Shown: positions 36,189-43,496 of the stretch, piece by piece
How positions within the stretch are numbered: the first letter of the stretch is position 1
How the letters are laid out: each line of letters begins with the position of its first letter
Source of the DNA: Woeseiaceae bacterium
Lineage (GTDB): Bacteria > Pseudomonadota > Gammaproteobacteria > Steroidobacterales > Woeseiaceae
Assembly (NCBI GenBank): GCA_030065985.1
Contig: JASJCM010000008.1
Span: 1 to 50,770, forward strand
DNA length: 50,770 nucleotides
Reading direction: 5' to 3'
The notes under the pieces: model-generated
Database searches by the model: none
Seen by the model: only the letters and a program-made list of their open reading frames with translations
What the model was told of the DNA's origin: nothing
Translations under genes and position numbers: made by a program

Positions 36189-38855
36189 CTACAACGTAAC
36201 CGGATCGGGACGGTCAGGATCGATACCGTACTTTTCGATCGCCTGGCTAACCGTCTTGCTGTCGAGCGCGCCGTCTTCAGCCAGGGCATTCAGCGCCGTA
36301 ATCGCGATGAACCGTCGGTCAACTTCGAAATGTTCGCGCAATGCCTTGCGCGCATCACTGCGACCGTAACCGTCCGTGCCAAGTGAATAGAACGTACCCG
36401 GTACCCAGCCCTGTATCTGGTCTGCGACGATCTTCATGTAATCGGTCGCGGCCACGTACGGGCCCGGGCGTTCGCCGAAGCACTGCTCAACCCAGGACTT
36501 GCGTGGCGCCTCCTCGGGATGCAGGTGATTCCAGCGCTCTACCTCAAGCGCATCGCGACGGAGCTCGTTGAAGCTTGTCACCGACCAGACGTCGGCAACG
36601 ACGCCGAAGTCGTCCATCAGCAGCTGGGCTGCGCCGATAACTTCGCGGAGGATCGTTCCAGAGCCCATCAGCTGAACACGGATCTTGCCCTGGCTACCGA
36701 TCTGCAGCGGGTAGAGACCACGCAGAATGCCCTCCTCGACCCCGGCCGGCATAGGCGGATGCGTGTAGTTCTCGTTCATGCAGGTGATGTAATAGAACAC
36801 GTTCTCCTGCTCATCGATCATGCGACGCAATCCGTCCTGGATGATCACTGCCAGCTCATACGCATACGTCGGATCGTAGGAGCGACAGTTGGGTACTGTC
36901 GATGCAGCGACGAGGCTGTGGCCGTCCTGGTGCTGCAGACCCTCGCCCGCAAGCGTCGTACGGCCGGCCGTGCCCCCGATCAGGAAGCCACGCGACTGCA
37001 TGTCGCCACCTGCCCAGATGAAATCGCCAACCCGCTGGAAACCGAACATCGAGTAGTAGATGTAGAACGGCACCATCGGCACATCGTGATTCGAATACGA
37101 TGTACCGGCGGCAATCCAGGAACACAGCGCACCGCCCTCGTTGATGCCTTCCTCGAGTATCTGGCCGCTCTTATCCTCGCGGTAATACATGAGCTCGCCC
37201 GCATCCTGCGGTTCGTAGAGCTGGCCCTGCGATGCGTAAATACCAATCTGGCGGAACATACCTTCCATGCCAAACGTGCGCGCTTCATCAGGCACGATCG
37301 GTACGATGTGCTTGCCAAGCTGCTTGTCGCGCGTCAGCGCCGTCAGCATGCGAACGAACGCCATCGTCGTCGAGGCTTCGCGCTCGCCCGTCCCGTCGAG
37401 CTGCGTCTTGAAGATCTCGAGCGGCGGTGCCGGCAACGACGTCGACTTCGCGCGCCGGCTCGGCAGGAAACCACCGAGCGATTCGCGACGTTCCATCATG
37501 TACTCGTACTCGGCACTGTCAGGTTCGGGCTTGTAATACGGTACGCGATCACCGAGCTCAGAATCCGGAATCGGGATATTGAAGCGATCACGGAAGGCCT
37601 TGATCTCATCGATATCCATCTTCTTCTGCTGGTGGGCAATATTCTGACCTTCGCCCGCAGATCCCATGCCGTAGCCCTTGATCGTCTTCGCGAGAATGAT
37701 CGTCGGGCCGCCCTTGTGCCTGCTCGCTGCGTCGTAGGCCGCGTAGACCTTGAGTGGGTCGTGGCCACCCCGATTGAGACGCCAGATTTCGTCATTCGAC
37801 ATGTTGGCGACCAGTTCGGCGGTCTCCGGGTACTTTGCGAAGAACGTGTCGCGCACGTACTTGCCGTTCATGGACTTGATCTTCTGGTACTCGCCGTCGA
37901 CCGTCTCTTCCATGACCTGCCGCAGTCTGCCGGAGTGGTCCTTCGCGATCAGCGGATCCCACCGCGATCCCCAGACGACCTTGATCACGTTCCAGCCGGC
38001 ACCGCCAAACGCGGCCTCGAGTTCCTGGATGATCTTGCCGTTGCCCCTGACCGGACCGTCGAGGCGCTGCAGATTGCAGTTGACAACGAAGACGAGATTG
38101 TCGAGTCCCTCCCGCACGGGCATCGTAATCGCGCCCATGGATTCCGGCTCGTCCATCTCACCGTCACCGAGGAACGCCCACACTTTGCGGTCGCTCGGGG
38201 GCACCAGGCCGCGGTGCTCCATGTAGCGCATGAAACGCGCCTGGTAGATCGCCATCATAGGGCCAAGACCCATGGAGACGGTCGGGAACTGCCAGAAGTC
38301 CGGCATCAGCCACGGATGCGGGTATGAGGACAGACCGCCACCACCGACTTCCTGGCGGAAGCGATCGAGATCTTCTGCGCCGAGACGCCCCTCGAGGAAG
38401 GCACGCGCGTACATGCCTGGCGACGAGTGCCCCTGCATGAAGATCATGTCGCCTTCGTGCTCTTCAGTCGCGCCACGCCAGAAATGGTTGAAACCAACCT
38501 CGTACAGCGTCGCGGACGATGCATAGCTCGAAATATGACCGCCGTACTCGGTACTCACCTTGTTGGCATTGATGACCATCGCCATCGCGTTCCAGCGCAG
38601 GTACGCTTCGATACGGCGTTCGAGAGAACGATCGCCGGGATACTCGGGCTCGCGGCGCTTGTTGATCGTATTGAGATACGCCGTATTCGGGCTGTACGGC
38701 AGGTATGCACCCGAGCGCCGCGCAAAATCGATCATCCGATTGAGAAGGAAATGGGCTCGTTCCGGACCGTGCTGCGTCAGGACCGAGTCGATGGACTCCA
38801 GCCACTCGCCGGTTTCGATCGGATCAATGTCGTCGAAAGGATTGAAACTGCTCAT
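36189..38855 (-). CDS. aceE: Pyruvate dehydrogenase E1, homodimeric type
   Basis: E1 is the thiamine-diphosphate enzyme that decarboxylates pyruvate and acetylates the E2 lipoyl groups. The 888-residue protein is of the large single-chain type found in Gammaproteobacteria. The ThDP/Mg motif starts GDGEMDEPESMGAI and closes with NCNLQRLDGPVRG. Other family segments are QGHSSPGMYARAFLEGRL, KGYGMGSAGEGQNIAHQQKK and TSYSNHDVPMVPFYIYYSM. ATG at 38855 gives the standard MSSFNPFDDIDPIETGEWL; a GTG 6 codons earlier is less likely. It is the first gene of the operon and diverges from an M17 aminopeptidase. No pdhR gene is beside it. Confidence 0.98.
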   Translation of the reverse strand: MSSFNPFDDIDPIETGEWLESIDSVLTQHGPERAHFLLNRMIDFARRSGAYLPYSPNTAYLNTINKRREPEYPGDRSLERRIEAYLRWNAMAMVINANKVSTEYGGHISSYASSATLYEVGFNHFWRGATEEHEGDMIFMQGHSSPGMYARAFLEGRLGAEDLDRFRQEVGGGGLSSYPHPWLMPDFWQFPTVSMGLGPMMAIYQARFMRYMEHRGLVPPSDRKVWAFLGDGEMDEPESMGAITMPVREGLDNLVFVVNCNLQRLDGPVRGNGKIIQELEAAFGGAGWNVIKVVWGSRWDPLIAKDHSGRLRQVMEETVDGEYQKIKSMNGKYVRDTFFAKYPETAELVANMSNDEIWRLNRGGHDPLKVYAAYDAASRHKGGPTIILAKTIKGYGMGSAGEGQNIAHQQKKMDIDEIKAFRDRFNIPIPDSELGDRVPYYKPEPDSAEYEYMMERRESLGGFLPSRRAKSTSLPAPPLEIFKTQLDGTGEREASTTMAFVRMLTALTRDKQLGKHIVPIVPDEARTFGMEGMFRQIGIYASQGQLYEPQDAGELMYYREDKSGQILEEGINEGGALCSWIAAGTSYSNHDVPMVPFYIYYSMFGFQRVGDFIWAGGDMQSRGFLIGGTAGRTTLAGEGLQHQDGHSLVAASTVPNCRSYDPTYAYELAVIIQDGLRRMIDEQENVFYYITCMNENYTHPPMPAGVEEGILRGLYPLQIGSQGKIRVQLMGSGTILREVIGAAQLLMDDFGVVADVWSVTSFNELRRDALEVERWNHLHPEEAPRKSWVEQCFGERPGPYVAATDYMKIVADQIQGWVPGTFYSLGTDGYGRSDARKALREHFEVDRRFIAITALNALAEDGALDSKTVSQAIEKYGIDPDRPDPVTL

Positions 38856-38898
38856 ATTTTGTCCGTCGGGCACCGGCCCGCCAATTATTCTGATGCGC

Positions 38899-38927
38899 GT
38901 GAATTACAGGATGCGTCCTGCTAGGAT
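38899..38927 (+). promoter_or_regulatory. Promoter for the M17 aminopeptidase gene
   Basis: GTGAAT at 38899-38904 stands 17 bases before TAGGAT at 38922-38927, and the -10 is extended by TGC. Transcription would start near 38934, giving a leader of about 90 bases. The -35 matches only three of six consensus positions. Confidence 0.4.
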
Positions 38928-38938
38928 GCCCGCATCCT
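38923..38938. promoter_or_regulatory. Palindromic operator candidate between aceE and the aminopeptidase gene
   Basis: AGGATGCCCGCATCCT is a perfect 7-base inverted repeat with a 2-base centre. A further copy of the half-site AGGATGC lies at 38908-38914, 15 bases earlier on the same face. It overlaps the -10 and predicted start of the aminopeptidase promoter. The binding protein is not known. Confidence 0.35.
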
Positions 38939-39025
38939 CGCACCGGCCGAAATGGCCGCATATGGGGGCGACATATTCGGCGTTTGCGTAGCGATAATCA
39001 AGCGTCTCAGGGAGTCAATCAGTCG

Positions 39026-40534
39026 ATGCAAAACGTCCTGCCAGAAAGCCACGATATCCGTATTTATCAGAAACTTGGACGCGTCGATGCCAAATCCCTG
39101 GAAGCCGTCGATCAGTTACTCCTGATACTACCGGCCAAGCCCAGCAAAACCGTGTTCTCGAGGCTGCCACAGGGTGCCAGGCTGCAGGCCGTCTACCGCC
39201 GCCACGCAGCGGGATCAGTGCCTGCATTTACGACCCGCCTCGGCAATCGCCGGCAGACCCTGGTCGTCGCCGGGACCCTGAGCCCCGGTGCCAGCACGTT
39301 CGACCAGCTCACGCTCGCGCGCAAACTGGTTGCAGCCGCAACCCGGCAAAAAGCTGGCAGTGTCGGCATCTGCGCCACGGGCTTTGACGCGTCGACGCAG
39401 GCGAAGTTCGTCGGCAGCGTACTCGCCGCTGCTCTCGCAGCCGGCTTCGGTATGCCGGAGTTCAAGGCAAAGCCCACGCCGAAGAAAATCTCGAGCGTTC
39501 GTCTACTCGGCCTGGAGGAGCGTCTGGACACCGGCCGAATCGAAGCCGAGGCAAGTGGCAACAACCTGGCGCGCTGGCTGACCGCATTGCCACCCAATGT
39601 GCTCGACGCTGTCGCGTATGCGGCTCTCGCGCGCGATCTGGCCAAGCAGCATGGCTGGCAATACAAACGCTATTCGACCAGGGAACTTGAAAAGCTCGGC
39701 TGCGGCGCATTCCTCGCCGTTGCGCAGGGCAACGATAACGACAGTGCGAGTATCGTGCGGCTGCGTTACCGTCCGGCTGCGAAGAATGCAGCGCCGGATG
39801 TCAGTCTCGTCGGCAAGGGCATCATCTTCGACACTGGCGGTACGAACCTGAAGCCTTTCGAATACATGCTCGACATGCACGGCGATATGCAAGGCAGCGC
39901 CGTCGCTCTGGGGACATTTCTCACGATCAGCAGGCTGCAGCTGCCGATCGCGGTCGACTGCTGGCTGGCCATAACGGAAAACCGTACCGGGCCGGATGCG
40001 TACAAATCGCAGGATCTCATCACCGCAGCGAACGGCAAGACCATTCAGACCGTGCACACAGATGCAGAAGGCCGCATGGCGCTCGCCGATACGCTCGTGC
40101 TGGCCAGCCGCGACGAGCCCGGCGTAATTTTCGATTACGCCACTCTGACCGGTAGCTGCATTCGCGCCATCACGACGCGCTACTCCGGGGTCTTCACCAA
40201 TCGTCCTGAGTGGCACTCAGATCTCATGGACATTGGCGAGCAGAGCGGCGAACGCGTCTGGCCGTTCCCGATCGGCAAGGAATTCATGGACGATCTGAAG
40301 AGCGACACGGCCGACTTCCTGCAATGCGCCGTCAAGGCTCCCGGCGATCATATTCACGCCGCGACGTTTCTTGCCGAGTTCGTCGAAAACGACACACCCT
40401 GGGTACATCTCGACCTGTCGGCTGGCGACAATGAAAGCGGATTAGGCCACGTCGCGTCAAAGTTCACCGGATTCGGCGTGCGCTACACGCTGAGCGCGAT
40501 ACTCGACAGCGATCTGCTCAAGGCCAGCACGTAA
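39026..40534 (+). CDS. M17 leucyl aminopeptidase family protein
   Basis: This is a cytoplasmic two-metal aminopeptidase of 502 residues. All catalytic residues map to E. coli PepA with a constant offset of six: metal ligands Lys264 and Asp269 in GKGIIFDTGG, Asp287 in MHGDM, Asp346 and Glu348 in HTDAEGRM, and catalytic Lys276 and Arg350. The family signature NTDAEGRL is slightly altered to HTDAEGRM, and the usual DMGGAA is DMQGSA, which places it in a PepB-like or divergent subgroup. I use ATG at 39026; the frame opens at 38984. RNase T follows within 20 bases. Confidence 0.9.
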   Translation: MQNVLPESHDIRIYQKLGRVDAKSLEAVDQLLLILPAKPSKTVFSRLPQGARLQAVYRRHAAGSVPAFTTRLGNRRQTLVVAGTLSPGASTFDQLTLARKLVAAATRQKAGSVGICATGFDASTQAKFVGSVLAAALAAGFGMPEFKAKPTPKKISSVRLLGLEERLDTGRIEAEASGNNLARWLTALPPNVLDAVAYAALARDLAKQHGWQYKRYSTRELEKLGCGAFLAVAQGNDNDSASIVRLRYRPAAKNAAPDVSLVGKGIIFDTGGTNLKPFEYMLDMHGDMQGSAVALGTFLTISRLQLPIAVDCWLAITENRTGPDAYKSQDLITAANGKTIQTVHTDAEGRMALADTLVLASRDEPGVIFDYATLTGSCIRAITTRYSGVFTNRPEWHSDLMDIGEQSGERVWPFPIGKEFMDDLKSDTADFLQCAVKAPGDHIHAATFLAEFVENDTPWVHLDLSAGDNESGLGHVASKFTGFGVRYTLSAILDSDLLKAST

Positions 40535-40552
40535 GTGTCCGCCCCGATCTGT

Positions 40553-41176
40553 ATGTCAGACCGCTTTCGCGGTTTTCTCCCGGTTGTCGTTGACGTCGAG
40601 ACTGGCGGTTTCAACTGCAAGACCGATGCGTTGCTGGAACTGGCAGCGGTGCCGCTGCGGATCGACGAGAGCGGCAACATGGCTCGCGGTGAAACGATTC
40701 GCTATCACGTCAAACCGTTCGAAGGCGCCAACCTCGAAGAAGCGTCACTCGCGGTCAACGGCATCGACCCGTATCACCCGCTGCGTCCCGCAATCGAGGA
40801 ACGCGACGCGCTGCAGCGTACGTTCCGGGAGGTGCGCCGTTCGATTCGCGAACAGGGGTGTTCGCGCGCGGTCCTGGTTGGCCATAACGCGCACTTCGAT
40901 CTGGGCTTCATGAACGAGGCAGTGGCACGCTCTTCGATCAAGCGCAATCCGTTTCACCCGTTTAGCTGCTTCGACACGGCAACCTTGTGCGGCGTCGCAT
41001 TCGGCCAAACCGTACTTGCGCGCGCGGCGATCGCCGCCGGACTCGGCTGGGACGAGTCACAGGCCCATTCGGCGTCCTATGACGCGGAAATGACCGCGGC
41101 CCTATTCTGCGAAGCCGTCAATCGTTATCGTGGCATTTTTGAAAAGGCGCTCGAGGAGGCGCCCCCGCAACCGTAG
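40553..41176 (+). CDS. rnt: Ribonuclease T
   Basis: RNase T is a DEDDh 3'-5' exonuclease that trims tRNAs and 5S/23S rRNA ends. It has 207 residues. ExoI is [11 protein letters not shown] with the first Asp-Glu pair, ExoII is [12 protein letters not shown], and ExoIII is [12 protein letters not shown] with the His and final Asp. ATG at 40553 gives [16 protein letters not shown], the family start; a GTG at 40535 directly after the preceding stop is the alternative. It converges on grxD with 18 bases between. Confidence 0.96.
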   Translation: MSDRFRGFLPVVVDVETGGFNCKTDALLELAAVPLRIDESGNMARGETIRYHVKPFEGANLEEASLAVNGIDPYHPLRPAIEERDALQRTFREVRRSIREQGCSRAVLVGHNAHFDLGFMNEAVARSSIKRNPFHPFSCFDTATLCGVAFGQTVLARAAIAAGLGWDESQAHSASYDAEMTAALFCEAVNRYRGIFEKALEEAPPQP

Positions 41177-41194
41177 GCACGGCCGCGTTCCGCG

Positions 41195-41518
41195 TCAGCC
41201 TGAGGCGGCTGCCGCTCCTTCGATAACTTCCTTCAACTCACCCGAGTGGAACATCTCGACCATGATGTCGCAGCCGCCGATGAGCTCGCCCTTGACGTAG
41301 AGCTGCGGGAAGGTCGGCCAGTTGGAGTACTCCTTGAGGCCTTCACGAATCTCGGGATCCTCGAAAATATTCACAAAGGCGTAAGGCTTCCCAATCGCGT
41401 TCAACGCGGCAACGGCCTGACCCGAGAAGCCGCATTGCGGAAAATCCGGGGTCCCTTTCATGTACAGGAGAACATCGTGTGAAGAAAGCTGTTCTTCAAT
41501 ACGTTCGTTGACACTCAC
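41195..41518 (-). CDS. grxD: Monothiol glutaredoxin, CGFS type
   Basis: Grx4-type glutaredoxins bind a bridging [2Fe-2S] cluster with glutathione and pass it to acceptor proteins. The product has 107 residues, with the active site PQCGFSGQAV (Cys29) and the glutathione-binding WPTFPQLYVKGELIGGCDI. The start is GTG at 41518, overlapping the stop of the BON lipoprotein gene (GTGA), so the two are coupled. The function is clear from the CGFS motif. Confidence 0.96.
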   Translation of the reverse strand: MSVNERIEEQLSSHDVLLYMKGTPDFPQCGFSGQAVAALNAIGKPYAFVNIFEDPEIREGLKEYSNWPTFPQLYVKGELIGGCDIMVEMFHSGELKEVIEGAAAASG

Positions 41519-41859
41519 TGGCTCTTATCCTCGACAATTATCTGGTTGTTGACCGCCTTGACGCCGCTCGTTTCTTTTGCGAGCGCCTCGGCCTGTTCCC
41601 GTGCGAGGTAGCTGCCGACTGTGCCACCCAGGGTCACAGTGCCTTCCCACGTTCGCACGCTAATGTTGAATACGCTGACGATCGAATCGGCGACGTATTT
41701 ACCCTTGATCTTGGTTGTGATCGCGCCGTCAGACGCCACGACACCGGGTTCTCTCTCATCCTTGCCAAGCTGGTAGCCCGCCGCGGCGGCGCCACCGACG
41801 GCAAGTGCCGTACAGCCTGATAGAACGAATACAGACAGCAATATTATTGTCCAACGCAT
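41515..41859 (-). CDS. BON-domain lipoprotein
   Basis: This 114-residue protein has a lipoprotein signal ending FVLSGC and one BON domain (about 45-112), recognisable in ITTKIKGKYVADSIVSVFN and GTVTLGGTVGSYLAREQAE. BON proteins such as OsmY and DolP sit in the periplasm or outer membrane and are linked to envelope stress. ATG at 41859 follows GGGAGG by six bases; the longer frame to 41898 lacks such a site. It is the first gene of a two-gene operon with grxD. Confidence 0.85.
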   Translation of the reverse strand: MRWTIILLSVFVLSGCTALAVGGAAAAGYQLGKDEREPGVVASDGAITTKIKGKYVADSIVSVFNISVRTWEGTVTLGGTVGSYLAREQAEALAKETSGVKAVNNQIIVEDKSQ

Positions 41860-41924
41860 CGATTGGCCTCCCGAGCGAAGCCGGGATTGTACCGACATTT
41901 TTCGCCTTTCGTCTGCTCAATCTC

Positions 41925-41930
41925 TATAAT
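41925..41930 (+). promoter_or_regulatory. Perfect -10 box upstream of the PuuD-type gene
   Basis: TATAAT lies at 41925-41930, 83 bases before the ATG at 42014. No good -35 is found 16-18 bases upstream. If used, the leader of about 75 bases would contain the tandem AT-rich repeats at 41953-41987. Confidence 0.35.
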
Positions 41931-41952
41931 ACCGACAGCCCGCTGAGGGCCA

Positions 41953-41987
41953 AATTCCCGATAAAATCCGGAATTCCCTAATAAAAT
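41953..41987 (+). repeat. Two tandem copies of an AATTCCC-n-ATAAAAT motif
   Basis: AATTCCCGATAAAAT (41953-41967) and AATTCCCTAATAAAAT (41972-41987) differ by one insertion and one change and are spaced 19 bases apart. GGAATTCC at 41970-41977 is itself a palindrome. They lie just upstream of the PuuD-type gene and could be operator sites or alternative -10 regions. Confidence 0.45.
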
Positions 41988-42013
41988 TCAAAATCTTCCC
42001 GGAGAAGCGAACA

Positions 42014-42628
42014 ATGAACCCCTTGAAGAGCATTGTCGGCACGATCATCAGTGGCTTCGTTCTCGCCGTCATTATCGTGATTGCCACCAAGGGCAACCAC
42101 ATGGTGGCGGGCATGAGCGCGCAGTCGATTACTATCTGGCTGCACGTGCTGTCAGGCATCACCTGGATCGGTCTGCTCTACTACTTCAACTTTGTCCAGG
42201 TGCCGGCACTCGGCGAGGCTGCCAGCGATGAAGGCGGTCCCGGACCGGCCGGTATCTCGAAGTACGTTGCACCGCGCGCACTCGCCTGGTTCCGCTGGGG
42301 AGCGCTAGCAACCTGGCTCACCGGTGCCGCGTTCCTCTTTCATAAGAAGCAGTTCGTCAACGCATTCCTGCTCGGCATGAATTCGGACCCGATCAACCAG
42401 TACGCCCTGACAATCGGTGTTGGCGCCTGGCTCGGCACTATCATGCTCTTCAACGTCTGGGTGCTCATCTGGCCGAATCAGAAAAAAGTACTCGGCATGG
42501 TGGAGGCCTCTGCCGAAGAGGTCGCGAAAGCCAAGAATGTTGCGCTCCTCGCTTCGCGTTCCAACACGCTGATGTCCATCCCGATGATCATGAGCATGGT
42601 TGGCGCGGGTCACGGCTGGTTCATGTAA
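42014..42628 (+). CDS. PuuD-type (urate hydroxylase family) membrane protein without cytochrome domain
   Basis: The 204-residue integral membrane protein has about five helices and resembles the membrane part of the PuuD urate hydroxylase family: WLHVLSGITWIGLLYYFNF, then PRALAWFRWGALATWLTG and MLFNVWVLIWPNQKKVLG. The C-terminal cytochrome c domain of characterised PuuD is missing, so urate oxidation is unproven. Conserved His residues in the helices (LHVLSG, HKKQF) could bind heme (inference). GGAG at 42001 is nine bases from the ATG. nadC follows directly. No purine-degradation gene is near. Confidence 0.65.
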   Translation: MNPLKSIVGTIISGFVLAVIIVIATKGNHMVAGMSAQSITIWLHVLSGITWIGLLYYFNFVQVPALGEAASDEGGPGPAGISKYVAPRALAWFRWGALATWLTGAAFLFHKKQFVNAFLLGMNSDPINQYALTIGVGAWLGTIMLFNVWVLIWPNQKKVLGMVEASAEEVAKAKNVALLASRSNTLMSIPMIMSMVGAGHGWFM

Positions 42629-42638
42629 ATACGCATTG

Positions 42639-43490
42639 CTCAACGAAGCAACGAAAGACTCAATCGGCCCCGTCGTCGCGGCAGCAATTGCCGAGGACGT
42701 CGGGGCCGGTGACCTCACAGCGGGGCTGATCGACGATGACGCGGTCGTCGGCGCGCAAATACTCGCCCGTGAGTCGCTGGTTGTCTGCGGCACCGCGTGG
42801 GTCGACGAGGTGTTTCGGCAGATTGACACGACCATTATCGTTGACTGGTACATCGGAGATGGTCAGCGGGCAGAACCGGATGACGTCATCTGCAAAATCG
42901 TCGGCGCAGCCCGCGCCATATTAAGCGCTGAGCGCGCTGCGCTGAATTTTCTGCAAACCCTGTCCGGTACCGCAACGACGACGGCGGTCTATGTGGAGGC
43001 GGTAGCAGGCACTGGTGCCAAGGTCCTCGACACGCGCAAAACGATTCCCGGTCTACGGCTGGCGCAGAAATACGCGGTCCGTTGCGGCGGTGGCGAAAAT
43101 CACCGCGTCGGCCTGTTCGATGCCATCCTGATCAAGGAAAACCACGTAAAGACCGCAGGCGGTATTCGCGAAGCGCTGCAGCGTGCAGGTAATGCCGGTG
43201 AAGACGTGCTTGTTGAGATCGAAGTCGAGGATCACGATGAGTTGCTCGAGGCGCTCGATGCTGGTGCCACCCGTATCCTGCTCGACAATTTCTCGATTGA
43301 TGAACTGCGGCAGGCCGTAACGACAAACCAGGCCTACGGCTACCTTGCCGCGAAACTCGAGGCGTCGGGCAACGTGACGCTGGAAACCATTGGCGATATC
43401 GCCGCAACCGGCGTCGACTACATTTCCTGCGGCGCGCTCACGAAGAATATCAATGCCGTTGATCTTTCGATGCTGTTCCGCATCGACTGA
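42639..43490 (+). CDS. nadC: Nicotinate-nucleotide pyrophosphorylase (quinolinate phosphoribosyltransferase)
   Basis: NadC makes nicotinate mononucleotide from quinolinate and PRPP in de novo NAD synthesis. Its signatures are AEDVGAGDLTAGLI, ERAALNFLQTLSGTATTTA, LDTRKTIPGLRLAQKYAVRCGG and GAILIKENH-like FDAILIKENHV. The C-terminus has VDYISCGALTKN. No ATG or GTG exists in frame ahead of the conserved region. TTG at 42639 (LNEATKDSIG) would give 283 residues, the normal size. Another TTG at 42600 lies inside the preceding gene. Neither has a good ribosome binding site, so initiation may depend on coupling. Confidence 0.94.
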   Translation, partial: LNEATKDSIGPVVAAAIAEDVGAGDLTAGLIDDDAVVGAQILARESLVVCGTAWVDEVFRQIDTTIIVDWYIGDGQRAEPDDVICKIVGAARAILSAERAALNFLQTLSGTATTTAVYVEAVAGTGAKVLDTRKTIPGLRLAQKYAVRCGGGENHRVGLFDAILIKENHVKTAGGIREALQRAGNAGEDVLVEIEVEDHDELLEALDAGATRILLDNFSIDELRQAVTTNQAYGYLAAKLEASGNVTLETIGDIAATGVDYISCGALTKNINAVDLSMLFRID

Positions 43491-43496
43491 CGCCTG

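Noticed and set aside
36519-38327. A 602-residue open frame antisense to aceE
   Set aside because: Same reason; the Arg/His/Asp-rich composition is typical of shadow translation of a GC-rich gene.
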